A DNA stretch of 47,257 bases. Origin: UBA2206 sp049303905 (lineage in GTDB: Bacteria > Patescibacteriota > Minisyncoccia > Moranbacterales > UBA2206). The stretch lies in contig JBAQNP010000025.1 of assembly GCA_049303905.1 (NCBI GenBank), positions 1-47,257 on the forward strand, written 5' to 3'. A program made the position numbers and the translations under genes. The notes beneath the pieces were generated by a model that was given only the letters and a program-made list of their open reading frames with translations, searched no databases and was not told the origin of the DNA. Below, in pieces: positions 15,576 through 23,548 of the stretch (positions are counted from its first letter, which is position 1; the number at the start of each line of letters is the position of its first letter).

Positions 15576-16029
15576 GAAAATTATGCAAATAAATGATTTA
15601 AAATTGAAAATACGCAAGAAGAAAAGAAAGACCATCGGACGAGGTGGAAAAAAGGGTACTTATTCCGGCAAGGGAAATAAAGGGCAAAAAGCGCGAAGTG
15701 GAGCGCATGTTGATCCTTTGTTTGAAGGTGGCCGTTCAACACTTATTGATCACATGAAAAAGAAAAAGGGATTCAAATCGAGAGAAGCTAAAAAAACAGT
15801 GTTGTCTTTGGATCAAATTGAAAAAGCGTTTAAGGATGGTGAAACTGTGAATGTGGAATCTTTAGTCAAGACAAAATTACTCGGCAAGGTTGTGAAGCGG
15901 GAAAAAATCAAAATTCTTGGCGCAAGCAAGCTCTCCAAAAAACTTTCTTTTAGTAATGACATTCTTCTATCAAAATCAGCCAAAGAGGCAATTGAAAAAG
16001 CCGGCGGTAAAATAATGGAAAAGATTTAA
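15574..16029 (+). CDS. rplO: 50S ribosomal protein L15
   Basis: L15 is a late 50S assembly protein. The glycine-rich N-terminus TIGRGGKKGTYSGKGNKGQK with the KARSGAHVDPLFEGG continuation and the C-terminal ILGASKLSKKLSF segment are typical. It has 151 residues from the first ATG; an internal ATG three codons later is equally possible. Confidence 0.95.
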   Translation: MKIMQINDLKLKIRKKKRKTIGRGGKKGTYSGKGNKGQKARSGAHVDPLFEGGRSTLIDHMKKKKGFKSREAKKTVLSLDQIEKAFKDGETVNVESLVKTKLLGKVVKREKIKILGASKLSKKLSFSNDILLSKSAKEAIEKAGGKIMEKI

Positions 16030-16039
16030 AGACTAATTT

Positions 16040-16152
16040 ATCCCGTACAAAATTCCAACAAAGATTTATGTAACCTAAGGATTTATGTGTGTGGTCGCCT
16101 ACGGCTTAATTTGAAAATAATTTTAAATTAGTAGAGCGAATTTTTACGGGAT
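16040..16152. repeat. ~113-bp inverted-repeat element with TCGCCTACGGCTT core, copy 1
   Basis: Terminal inverted repeats ATCCCGTACAAAATTC and GAATTTTTACGGGAT enclose AAAGATTTATGTAA and TCGCCTACGGCTTAATTT. The element at 35081-35182 shares AATTCCAA, AAAGATT.ATGTAA and TCGCCTACGGCTT in the same order. The two are probably copies of one MITE-like element with diverged ends. Confidence 0.65.
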
Positions 16153-16161
16153 GCTCAATTT

Positions 16162-16240
16162 TACCCGCCTCGACTCGCCAAAGATGGCTTGTCGAAGGCG
16201 AGGCTGGTAGCTTCTCGCTTCGCTCGAAGATAAAATTGGC
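16162..16240 (+). promoter_or_regulatory. GC-rich decayed palindrome and stem-loop overlapping the secY start region
   Basis: ACCCGCCTCGACTCGCC and GGCGAGGCTGGTAGC form an imperfect GC-rich palindrome of the family seen at 10340 and 42493. Around it, CAATTTTA (16155-16162) can pair with TAAAATTG (16230-16237) right before the secY ATG. A similar arrangement (TCATTTTTGT and ACAAAAATGG) surrounds the galT start, so these pairings may affect translation initiation. Function is inferred. Confidence 0.4.
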
Positions 16241-17512
16241 ATGTTTCAAAAAATAATTCAAATCTTCAAAGTTAAAGAACTCAGAAACAAGATATTTTTT
16301 ATCTTGGCGCTTTTGGTGATTTTTCGTCTAGCTGCCAACATTCCAATTCCGGGAATTGATCAAGAAAGACTCAAGATGTTTTTTGAGGGCAATCAATTTT
16401 TTGGACTCCTTAATCTTTTTTCTGGTGGAGGGCTTTCGAGTATTTCTATTGTGATGCTTGGCGTGGGACCATACATCACTTCTTCAATTATCATGCAACT
16501 CATGACCATGATTATCCCGCGCTTGGAACAAATCTATAAGGAAGAGGGAGAAGCTGGGCGAGAAAAATTCAATCAGTGGACCAGATGGATTGCCGTGCCA
16601 TTGGCTGCTTTGCAAACGATTGGGATGATTTCTCTTTTTCGTTCCCAACAAATTATGGCGCCAAGTGGAGCGTACGCATTATTTTCTATTGTGATCGTTG
16701 CCACTGCCGGAACTATTTTTCTGATGTGGCTCGGGGAACTGATCACTGAAAAAAAGATTGGCAATGGAGTATCACTTTTGATTTTTGCTGGAATAGTTTC
16801 TAGTTTGCCTTCAGCAATTTCGCGCATCGTATCTACTTGGGATCCAACTCAATTTTTTGCTTATGTTTTTCTTCTGGTTGTTGTGGTTGGCGCAGTCGGG
16901 GCGGTGGTTTTTATGACCGAAGGACAAAGGAACATTCCAATTGCTTATGCTAAAAGAATTCGTGGCAACAAGATGTTTGGCGGAACCAACACTCATCTGC
17001 CACTTCGCATCAATCAAGCGGGTGTGATTCCAATTATCTTTGCAATGTCAATTATGCTTTTTCCAGGAATGATTGCTAATTTTTTGGCTAGTTCATCCAA
17101 CGGGACTGTCGCTAGTGTAGCGCGAGCAGTCGGGAATTTTTTTCAAAATCAATTTTTCTATGGTTCGCTATATTTTCTTCTAGTAGTGGCCTTTACCTAT
17201 TTTTATACAGCTGTAGTTTTTGATCCAAACAAGATTGCAGAAAATTTGCAAAAACAAGGCGGATATATTCCCGGAATTCGCCCAGGCAAAAACACCTCCG
17301 AATATCTTTTTAGAATTATGAATCGCGTGACACTCACAGGCGCAACATTTCTTGGTCTTATCGCAGTTCTTCCTTTCATTGTTCAGAGTTTTACTAAAAT
17401 CGGCTCTATTTCAATTGGTGGTACCGGACTTTTAATTGTGGTTTCGGTAGTCATTGAGCTTATCCAACAAATTGAAGGTCAATTAGTGATGAGGGATTAT
17501 GAAGGTTTCTAA
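16241..17512 (+). CDS. secY: Preprotein translocase subunit SecY
   Basis: SecY is the channel of the Sec translocon in the inner membrane. The 423-residue product has about ten hydrophobic segments, the NIPIPGID plug-proximal start, the GVGPYITSSIIMQLMT segment of TM2, and the cytoplasmic loop with GGTNTHLPLRINQAGVIP. The end ...GQLVMRDYEGF is typical. It stands at the end of the spc cluster. Its partner secG is at 41859-42080. Confidence 0.97.
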   Translation: MFQKIIQIFKVKELRNKIFFILALLVIFRLAANIPIPGIDQERLKMFFEGNQFFGLLNLFSGGGLSSISIVMLGVGPYITSSIIMQLMTMIIPRLEQIYKEEGEAGREKFNQWTRWIAVPLAALQTIGMISLFRSQQIMAPSGAYALFSIVIVATAGTIFLMWLGELITEKKIGNGVSLLIFAGIVSSLPSAISRIVSTWDPTQFFAYVFLLVVVVGAVGAVVFMTEGQRNIPIAYAKRIRGNKMFGGTNTHLPLRINQAGVIPIIFAMSIMLFPGMIANFLASSSNGTVASVARAVGNFFQNQFFYGSLYFLLVVAFTYFYTAVVFDPNKIAENLQKQGGYIPGIRPGKNTSEYLFRIMNRVTLTGATFLGLIAVLPFIVQSFTKIGSISIGGTGLLIVVSVVIELIQQIEGQLVMRDYEGF

Positions 17513-17516
17513 ATAT

Positions 17517-17600
17517 CATGTAGCATGAAACATAAAGCATATAACAAAAAACAAAGTTATATAATTATTGTTTCATGTTTCATGTTTCATGTTTCATGAA
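17517..17600. repeat. ATGAAAC/GTTTCAT inverted tandem repeat between secY and adk
   Basis: GCATGAAACATAAAGCATA on the left pairs with GTTTCATGTTTCATGTTTCATG on the right. The right arm contains four overlapping ATG triplets and runs into the adk start codon, so the repeat provides the gene's immediate leader. Confidence 0.7.
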
Positions 17601-18237
17601 CATAGTTATTTTGGGTCCACAAGGTTCTGGCAAGGGAACTCAAGCGGAAAAATTAGCGCAGAAATTTGATTTAGAGCATATTGATATGGGAAAGTTTTTG
17701 CGTGAAGTGGCAAAGCTCGATACGTCATTAGGAAAGCAAATTCACGAAATAATTAATATTAAAAAAGAATTAGTTAGTGACAGAATTTTGCGCGAAGTGA
17801 TTCATTTAAAGATTATGGGACTTCCACGTGAACGTGGAGTTGTTTTTGATGGGGTACCAAGAAATATCCAACAACTTAATTATTTTGAAGAAGTAATTAA
17901 GGAATCCGGAAGAAAGATTGATAAGGCAATTCTAATTAAGCTTTCTGAAGAAGAATCACTTAAAAGAATTTCCAAAAGAAGAATTTGTGAAAAATGCAAA
18001 AAAGTTTTTATTCTGGGCAAAGATATTCAAAATGAAGACGAAAAATGTAATATATGTGAGGGAAAAATAATTCAACGGATTGATGATACCAAAGAAGGCG
18101 TGATGAAAAGATTGAAAATCTTTGAACAGGAAACAATGCCGATGAGTGAATATTATAAAAAACAAGGCAAGTTTATTGAAATTGATGGGGATAAGGAAAT
18201 TGAAAAAGTATTTGAAGATATTTTGGAAAAATTATGA
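17596..18237 (+). CDS. adk: Adenylate kinase
   Basis: It catalyses ATP + AMP = 2 ADP. The P-loop GPQGSGKGTQ follows the start, DGVPRN is the AMP-binding segment, and the LID domain has two CxxC pairs (CEKC and CNIC) likely to bind zinc. I use the ATG giving MNIVILGPQG; the longer frame starts inside the GTTTCAT repeat and adds seven repeat-encoded residues (MFHVSCF). That gives 213 residues. The stop overlaps the map start by four bases (ATGA). Confidence 0.95.
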   Translation: MNIVILGPQGSGKGTQAEKLAQKFDLEHIDMGKFLREVAKLDTSLGKQIHEIINIKKELVSDRILREVIHLKIMGLPRERGVVFDGVPRNIQQLNYFEEVIKESGRKIDKAILIKLSEEESLKRISKRRICEKCKKVFILGKDIQNEDEKCNICEGKIIQRIDDTKEGVMKRLKIFEQETMPMSEYYKKQGKFIEIDGDKEIEKVFEDILEKL

Positions 18238-18992
18238 TAGTGATAAAAAACGAAAAAGAAATAGAGGCGATGCGTCGTGGTGGAAAGATACTTTCCATGA
18301 TTATGAATGAAATTGGGAAAATGATTGCTTCAGGAATAAATACGCAAGAGCTTGATGAGCTGGCCGAAAGGCTGGTTTTTGATAATGGAGGAACACCAGC
18401 TTTCAAGGGTTATGGCGACAAAACTAATCCCTATCCCGCCACAATCTGCGCTTCAATTAACAATGAAATTGTGCATAGTATTCCAAGTGTGGAAAAAATT
18501 ATAAAAGAGGGAGATTTGGTGAAGATTGATATCGGAATGGAATTTGAGGGGATGATCACTGATATGGCACGCACATTTTCGGTTGGATCTGTGAGTCCTG
18601 AAGCGCACAAAATTATGAAAGTGACTAGAGAAGCATTGAATTATGGAATTGCCAAAATTAAGGCGGGGGCAAAGCTGAGTGAATATTCAATCGCAGTAGA
18701 AAGTTATGCTCGCTCAAATGGTTTTTCAGTCATTCGAGATTTGGTCGGACATGGCGTCGGAAAAATTTTGCACGAAGATCCGGTTGTGCCAAATTATCAC
18801 TGGAGTGCCAAGGATATAATTCTTAAAGAGGGGATGACTTTGGCGCTGGAACCAATGATAAATGTTGGAACACATAAGATAAAATTAGGAAGCGACGGCT
18901 GGACATATCTGACGGATGACGAAAAACTCTCCGCGCATTTTGAAGATACGGTTTTGGTTAAAAAAGGTGGGTGTGAGATATTGACGAGGTAA
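18234..18992 (+). CDS. map: Methionine aminopeptidase, type I
   Basis: It removes the initiator methionine. The five metal ligands are present: two Asp in KIDIGMEFEGMITDMART, His in GHGVGKILHEDP, Glu in LALEPMIN and Glu in HFEDTVLV. The product is 252 residues, a compact type I enzyme without N-terminal extension. It overlaps adk by 4 nt, as in many secY-adk-map operons, but infA does not follow. Confidence 0.97.
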   Translation: MIVIKNEKEIEAMRRGGKILSMIMNEIGKMIASGINTQELDELAERLVFDNGGTPAFKGYGDKTNPYPATICASINNEIVHSIPSVEKIIKEGDLVKIDIGMEFEGMITDMARTFSVGSVSPEAHKIMKVTREALNYGIAKIKAGAKLSEYSIAVESYARSNGFSVIRDLVGHGVGKILHEDPVVPNYHWSAKDIILKEGMTLALEPMINVGTHKIKLGSDGWTYLTDDEKLSAHFEDTVLVKKGGCEILTR

Positions 18993-19068
18993 TTTACGAA
19001 AATACGAATTAAGCGAAAGTACTAATTCGTAATTTAGCTAGATTCGTATTTTTGTAAGTATTTCGTAA
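18992..19068. repeat. TACGAA/TTCGTA palindromic spacer after map
   Basis: TTTACGAAAATACGAATTAAGCG on the left and ATTCGTATTTTTGTAAGTATTTCGTAAA on the right (given as units, not one string) form an imperfect hairpin of the TACGAA family. Confidence 0.65.
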
Positions 19069-19071
19069 AAT

Positions 19072-19113
19072 AAAAAAACCGGAGGGTGTCTAAGGTGCAG
19101 ACACACACTCCGG
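19072..19113 (-). terminator. Intrinsic terminator of the small membrane-protein gene
   Basis: On the minus strand, a GC-rich stem (CCGGAGTG and GACACCCTCCGG, 19079-19113, with a small bulge) is followed by seven T residues (19072-19078). It lies 23 bp after the stop of the minus-strand gene. Confidence 0.8.
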
Positions 19114-19136
19114 AGTCGGAAAAGGCTTGGTTGCTC

Positions 19137-19409
19137 TTATGTCAAGAGCAGTTTACCTCTCCCTTGATAGCACTTCGGGCGCAAGTGCTTGAAACTGCAT
19201 TTGATCCATCTGTTTTTTTTCTTCTCCCTGAGTTTCCTCAGGGATACTGCGACAAGCAGTAGCCCGAAGAAAAAAACGTACGCCTCTTTGAGTTTTAACA
19301 TCTCGGCGCCGGCATCAAACGCCAAAGTTGTTAATACGAAGTAAACACCACCGATAGCGCTGCCGATGGCTCCAAGGATTAACCAAAAAGTCCAAAAATT
19401 TCTTTTCAT
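19137..19409 (-). CDS. Small two-helix membrane protein of unknown function
   Basis: The 90-residue product has two hydrophobic segments (about 6-28 and 45-61) and a strongly basic C-terminal tail, so it is probably a small inner-membrane protein. I do not recognise the family. Its expression signals are unusually good: a perfect sigma70 promoter, an AGGAG Shine-Dalgarno six bases before the ATG and a strong terminator. This differs from the core genes around it, which lack Shine-Dalgarno sequences. It is transcribed against the ribosomal cluster and divergently from ruvX. Confidence 0.65.
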   Translation of the reverse strand: MKRNFWTFWLILGAIGSAIGGVYFVLTTLAFDAGAEMLKLKEAYVFFFGLLLVAVSLRKLREKKKNRWIKCSFKHLRPKCYQGRGKLLLT

Positions 19410-19415
19410 TTTTTT

Positions 19416-19420
19416 CTCCT
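19416..19420 (-). promoter_or_regulatory. Shine-Dalgarno of the small membrane-protein gene
   Basis: AGGAG on the minus strand, six bases from the ATG. It is listed because most genes in the window have no such site. Confidence 0.7.
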
Positions 19421-19508
19421 AACTTAGGGTTTAAATGAAATTTATATTGATGGCCGCTAGAATCAGCGACCGGTGAATGGTAAGAACTGTTTTATATACT
19501 AACTTATA

Positions 19509-19537
19509 ATTATACTACTTAAATGAATAATTGTCAA
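19509..19537 (-). promoter_or_regulatory. Perfect sigma70-type promoter on the minus strand
   Basis: TTGACA (19532-19537) and TATAAT (19509-19514), both exact, with a 17-bp spacer, point to the small membrane-protein gene about 100 bp downstream. The promoter overlaps the first codons of ruvX on the other strand. Confidence 0.8.
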
Positions 19538-19957
19538 GCGCAAAAACCGAATATCCCTCAAATAAGCCACATCTTGGGAATCGACTATGGTAAATCCAAG
19601 GTCGGTTTGGCTTTGGCGGACAGCGAGACCAGGATTGCCTTTGTTTATACTACACTTTCAAATGACAAAAATTTTCTGGAGAATTTGGTAAAAATTATCA
19701 AAAAAGAAAGCGTTGGTAAGATTATAATTGGAATTCCAAGTTATGTAAACAGGGAAGAAGTGCTGTATGAAGGTGAAAAGCTGGGCGCAAGGATTGCTAA
19801 AGTCTTGCCGGAAATTGAAATCGAATATCAAAACGAAATGTTTTCCACCAAGATGGCGCAAGCTAATCTTTTGGAAAAGGGGATGAAAAATGTGGGGAAA
19901 TTTGATGACCAAGAAGCTGCCAAGATAATTTTACAAAGCTGGCTAGACAAGTCATGA
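19523..19957 (+). CDS. ruvX: Putative pre-16S rRNA nuclease / Holliday junction resolvase-like protein YqgF
   Basis: YqgF/RuvX proteins have an RNase H-like fold and process the 16S rRNA 5' end. The first catalytic strand LGIDYGKSKVGLALAD (about residues 18-33), the EMFST segment and the C-terminal DDQEAAKIILQSWLD with the last acidic pair are present. The length of 144 residues is typical. The first ~15 residues before the strand are extra; a later start is possible, but no better ATG is seen before the conserved part. Confidence 0.92.
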   Translation: MNNCQAQKPNIPQISHILGIDYGKSKVGLALADSETRIAFVYTTLSNDKNFLENLVKIIKKESVGKIIIGIPSYVNREEVLYEGEKLGARIAKVLPEIEIEYQNEMFSTKMAQANLLEKGMKNVGKFDDQEAAKIILQSWLDKS

Positions 19958-20028
19958 AACATGAAACATGAAACATGAAACATGAAACATGAAACAATCA
20001 TGCTATATGTTTCATGTTTCATGAATTT
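19954..20028. repeat. ATGAAAC tandem array with inverted arm, between ruvX and the glycosyltransferase
   Basis: Five tandem CATGAAA units are followed by TGTTTCATGTTTCATG in inverse orientation, able to form a perfect hairpin. It starts at the ruvX stop codon. Confidence 0.75.
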
Positions 20029-20071
20029 ATGATACAATATAAATATAAAATAATCATTAAACCTAAGAACA

Positions 20072-20845
20072 ATGGAACAAAAACCTTATCTGTCTGTTAT
20101 CATTCCTGCCTACAAGGAAGGAGAAAGAATTGCACATAATCTAGAAATTTGTGAAAAATATTTTGCGGATAAAAATTATGAATATGAAGTTATTGTTGTT
20201 GTCGATGGTTCTCCAGATAATACAGCTGAAATAGCAGGAAGGTTTTCTACAAGACTAAAAAATCTTCGAGTGATTAATAACAAAGAAAATCATGGCAAGG
20301 GCTATGTCGTGCGTCAAGGCCTCTTGGAAGCGAAAGGAGAATATCGACTTTTTTTTGATGCTGATGGCTCAACTTCGATAACACATCTCGATTCATTTTT
20401 ACCAGAATTTGAAAATGGTTATGACGTTGTGATGGGTTCGCGTGATATCGCCGGTTCTCATATTCAAGTTCATCAAGCAAGATGGAAGGAGCTTTTTGGC
20501 GATATGGGGAATTGGGCAATCAGAATAGTTCTTGGACTTTGGAGTTATCCTGATACTCAATGTGGATTCAAGATGTTGTCTGGCAAGGCGGCTGAAGCCG
20601 TAGCCAGTCGAATGGTAGTTGATAGATTTGGTTTTGATTTCGAACTTGTTGTTTTGTCAAAAAAACTTGGTTTTAAGATAAAACAAATGCCGGTAAGTTG
20701 GATGAATGAAGAGGGTTCGACGGTGAGTCTTACGGGACCAAATGGATATTTTCAAGTACTGTGGGATTTATGGAAAACCAGAATGCGACTATGGACTGGA
20801 AAATACAAAATAGGAGAATACAAAAAAATTCACCCTGTTAAATAA
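20072..20845 (+). CDS. Family 2 glycosyltransferase, dolichyl-phosphate glucosyltransferase-like
   Basis: The 257-residue protein has the GT2 fold: SVIIPAYKEGERI at the N-terminus, VVVDGSPDNTAE for nucleotide binding, and the DxD-type FFDADGSTSI near residue 95. The DTQCGFKML segment and the missing transmembrane helices fit the Alg5-like subgroup, which transfers a sugar from a nucleotide donor to a polyprenyl phosphate. The acceptor here is unknown. The last codons (PVK and stop) are formed by the end of an inverted-repeat element, so the original C-terminus may have been replaced. Confidence 0.85.
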   Translation: MEQKPYLSVIIPAYKEGERIAHNLEICEKYFADKNYEYEVIVVVDGSPDNTAEIAGRFSTRLKNLRVINNKENHGKGYVVRQGLLEAKGEYRLFFDADGSTSITHLDSFLPEFENGYDVVMGSRDIAGSHIQVHQARWKELFGDMGNWAIRIVLGLWSYPDTQCGFKMLSGKAAEAVASRMVVDRFGFDFELVVLSKKLGFKIKQMPVSWMNEEGSTVSLTGPNGYFQVLWDLWKTRMRLWTGKYKIGEYKKIHPVK

Positions 20846-20894
20846 AAAATGATTACATTTTTAATTTTGCTAAAGCAAAATTATTTAACAGGGT
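20832..20894. repeat. 63-bp element with ACCCTGTTAAATAA terminal inverted repeats, copy 1
   Basis: Perfect 14-bp terminal repeats (20832-20845 and 20881-20894) enclose a second hairpin TAATTTTGC/GCAAAATTA. The left end supplies the last codons PVK and the TAA of the glycosyltransferase gene. The element at 28840-28984 has the same ends in the same position relative to hypD. Confidence 0.85.
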
Positions 20895-20971
20895 AAAAAC
20901 AAAAATATTTTCGAGCGAATTTATGCGGGGTTCTCATTTTTGTGACTACTCGCTATCGCTCATAGACAAAA

Positions 20972-21979
20972 ATGGAAGATAAAAACAAAAATAGTGAACT
21001 TAGGCAGGATCTGGTGACGAGGGATTGGGTGGTAGTTTCCAAGATTCGCGCCCGTCGTCCAGATGAGTTTGCTAAAAAAGAACAAGACTTAGCGCAGGAT
21101 AACCCGAGCGAATGCTTGTTTTGCGATCCGGAAAAATCAGGACAAGAAAAAGACGTTTTGATTTATAGCACAACGGATGGTGATTGGTCACTTCGAGTTT
21201 TTCCCAATAAATTCCCAGCTTTTTCGAGGCCTATTGGTGGGCAAATCAAGCACAAAGAAGAGGGGCCATATTTTTGGATGGATAGTGTGGGGTATCATGA
21301 AGTAATTGTGACCAAGGATCACTGGAATCATATTGGCAAAATGGAACCGCTCCTGGTGGCAGAAATTTTGGATGCCTATCAGTCGAGATATATTGATTTG
21401 ATGAACAAAAAATCTGTGAGTTATATTGATATTTTTCACAATCATGGCGCATCGGCCGGTGCATCAATTCCTCATCCGCATTCACAACTCATGGCTATTC
21501 CTGTGATCTCGCCGTATGTCAAAAGTGAATTAGATGGCGCAGAAGAATATCATAAGCAAAATAAGCATTGTGTTTATTGCGCGATGGTCGAGTGGGAAAT
21601 TGAAAACAAAAAAAGAATAGTTTTTGAAAATGATGATTTTTTGTTGTTTTGTCCGTTTGCCTCGCGAGTCAATTTTGAAATGTGGCTCATTCCAAAAAAA
21701 CATAAACCATATTTTGAAAGGATAACACAGGATGAAAAAATTTCGGCAGGAGTTGTTCTTCATGAAGCAATTAAAAGACTAAGTGAAAAACTCAACAATC
21801 CGGATTTTAATTTCTATATCCACACCTCGCCGTGCGATGGAAAAGATTACCCACATTTTCATTGGCACATTGAGATTTTGCCAAAAACAAATATCTGGGC
21901 GGGATTTGAAATTTCAACCGGAGTAGAGATTATTACTATTAGTCCGGAAGATGCAGCGGAATTCCTAAAAAACATATAA
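20972..21979 (+). CDS. galT: Galactose-1-phosphate uridylyltransferase family protein
   Basis: GalT exchanges UMP between UDP-glucose and galactose-1-phosphate in the Leloir pathway. The 335-residue product has the ELRQDLVTRDWVVVS start, a CLFC pair, the active-site HPHSQ (about residues 168-172) within a GASIPHPHSQ segment, and the second HIT-type HFHWHIEILP region. It groups with the bacterial and archaeal short GalT forms. No galK or galE is nearby, so related phosphorylase roles cannot be excluded. Confidence 0.88.
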   Translation: MEDKNKNSELRQDLVTRDWVVVSKIRARRPDEFAKKEQDLAQDNPSECLFCDPEKSGQEKDVLIYSTTDGDWSLRVFPNKFPAFSRPIGGQIKHKEEGPYFWMDSVGYHEVIVTKDHWNHIGKMEPLLVAEILDAYQSRYIDLMNKKSVSYIDIFHNHGASAGASIPHPHSQLMAIPVISPYVKSELDGAEEYHKQNKHCVYCAMVEWEIENKKRIVFENDDFLLFCPFASRVNFEMWLIPKKHKPYFERITQDEKISAGVVLHEAIKRLSEKLNNPDFNFYIHTSPCDGKDYPHFHWHIEILPKTNIWAGFEISTGVEIITISPEDAAEFLKNI

Positions 21980-22052
21980 TATACAACATATAATACGGAA
22001 CATTGATAAGATTTTTCTTATGCTACATGTTTCATGCTACATGTTTCATGAT
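21976..22052. repeat. ATGTTTCATG-type repeat between galT and the DedA gene
   Basis: Two direct units of GCTACATGTTTCATG precede the DedA start, with a degenerate inverse arm after the galT stop. It is a decayed member of the ATGAAAC family. Confidence 0.55.
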
Positions 22053-22054
22053 TT

Positions 22055-22681
22055 ATGATTGCAAAAATAATTGAAATTTTGGCTGGATTTATAATTTGGG
22101 GCATTTCTATGCTGGGATATTCCGGCGTGGCGCTTATGATGGCAATTGAATCAGCTTGCATTCCTTTGCCGTCAGAAATAATTATGCCATTTTCGGGATA
22201 CTTAGTTTATCAAGGGCAATTTTCACTCTGGGGTGTATCATTGGCCGGCGCCTTGGGTTGCGTGATTGGCTCAGCTGTTGCTTATTGGATTGGTTATATC
22301 GGCGGAAGGCCACTGGCGGAAAAATATGGCCGGTATGTTTTAGTGACTAAGCATGATTTGAATTTGGCAGATAATTTTTTCAAAAAATATGGCAACACAG
22401 CAGTTTTCATCTCAAGATTGCTTCCCGTAATTCGAACATTTATTTCTTTGCCGGCCGGAATTGCCAGAATGAATTTTGGGCAATTCATCACTTATACTTT
22501 TCTTGGTTCTTTGCCTTTTTGTTTTTTTCTTGCTTATGTGGGGAAAAAAATGGGAGAAAACTGGAATACATTAGGAGTATATTTTCATAAATTTGATATT
22601 GCTATTGGGATAATAATTCTTATCGGCGCAGTTTGGTTTGTTAAAAGACATATTAATATAAGAAAAAAAGAAAATGAATAA
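22055..22681 (+). CDS. DedA/SNARE-associated family membrane protein
   Basis: The 208-residue product has four or five hydrophobic segments and the family signatures ESACIPLPSEIIMPFSGYL (near residue 30) and FISRLLPVIRTFISLPAG (near residue 127), with the conserved Glu and Arg. DedA proteins of the inner membrane are linked to lipid scrambling, including undecaprenyl-phosphate recycling, and to proton-motive-force homeostasis. The gene overlaps tpiA by 8 nt, suggesting cotranscription. Confidence 0.9.
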   Translation: MIAKIIEILAGFIIWGISMLGYSGVALMMAIESACIPLPSEIIMPFSGYLVYQGQFSLWGVSLAGALGCVIGSAVAYWIGYIGGRPLAEKYGRYVLVTKHDLNLADNFFKKYGNTAVFISRLLPVIRTFISLPAGIARMNFGQFITYTFLGSLPFCFFLAYVGKKMGENWNTLGVYFHKFDIAIGIIILIGAVWFVKRHINIRKKENE

Positions 22682-23435
22682 ACTAATTATCGGAAACCTA
22701 AAAATGAATTTTGAGTCTCCTGCAGAACAAATGCAATATTTAGCCTTGTTCAAAAAAGAATTAATTGGAAAAAAAATAAATAATTGTGATTTAATTATTT
22801 GCCCGCCTGCTATTCATCTAGCAGGATTTAAGAGTGCTAAAATAAAAAAAATAATTTTAGGAGCGCAAAATATGTTTTGGGAAAGCAAGGGGTCATTTAC
22901 TGGAGAAATTTCTCCGACAATGCTCAAGAATTTTGGATGCGAGTATGTAATACTTGGACACAGTGAAAGAAGAAGATATTTTTGTGAGCGGGATGAAGAA
23001 GTGAACTTGAAAGTCATTTCAGCTCTCAAGAATGGACTAAAGCCAATAATTTGCGTAGGAGAGAATGGAGAACAAAAAAGTGAAGGATCAAAAATTGTTT
23101 CAGAACAATTGGAAAATTGCCTGAGAAATGTCAGTAGGGGAAAAATTGAAAATGTAGTTATTTGTTATGAGCCAGTTTGGGCGATAAGTTCTAATAATCC
23201 AGATCATCTGCCTTCAGCCAATGATGTGATGAGTGCAAAACTTATAATTAGAAAATTTTTAGTAGGAAAATATGGGGTTAATTTTGCCGAAAAAGTTAAG
23301 ATAATTTATGGTGGATCAGTTTCGGCGAGTATTGTCAAAGAAGTTTGTCTTGATCCAGGAATGGATGGGGCATTAATCGGTAAGGAAAGTTTGACTCCGT
23401 ATGAGTTTGTTAAAATCGCAAGTTTGTTAAATTAG
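22674..23435 (+). CDS. tpiA: Triose-phosphate isomerase
   Basis: It interconverts dihydroxyacetone phosphate and glyceraldehyde-3-phosphate. The catalytic residues are present: Asn/Lys in IGNLKMN, His in YVILGHSERR and Glu in VICYEPVWAIS; the GGSV phosphate-binding motif is also present. The flexible loop 6 departs from the usual WAIGTG form and reads WAISSNNPD. The length is 253 residues. It overlaps dedA and is followed by fba, forming a glycolytic pair. Confidence 0.95.
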   Translation: MNKLIIGNLKMNFESPAEQMQYLALFKKELIGKKINNCDLIICPPAIHLAGFKSAKIKKIILGAQNMFWESKGSFTGEISPTMLKNFGCEYVILGHSERRRYFCERDEEVNLKVISALKNGLKPIICVGENGEQKSEGSKIVSEQLENCLRNVSRGKIENVVICYEPVWAISSNNPDHLPSANDVMSAKLIIRKFLVGKYGVNFAEKVKIIYGGSVSASIVKEVCLDPGMDGALIGKESLTPYEFVKIASLLN

Positions 23436-23460
23436 TTTTAAGATATAAATATAAAATTAA

Positions 23461-23546
23461 TTCTTACTAATTACTAATTTTATACGAATATACTAATAAA
23501 AAATTCGTACATTCGTATATTAGTAAGTGATTAGTAATTCGTAAAG
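23461..23546. repeat. TACGAA/TTCGTA and TTACTAAT palindromic spacer between tpiA and fba
   Basis: TTACTAATTACTAATTTTATACG on the left and ATTCGTATATTAGTAAGTGATTAGTAA on the right (as units) form a long imperfect hairpin of 85 bp that ends just before the fba ATG. Confidence 0.7.
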
Positions 23547-23548
23547 TT

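Noticed and set aside
19954..20028. CRISPR-like array in the CATGAAA tandem units
   Set aside because: Units are seven bases with no unique spacers; they are simple tandem repeats forming a hairpin.
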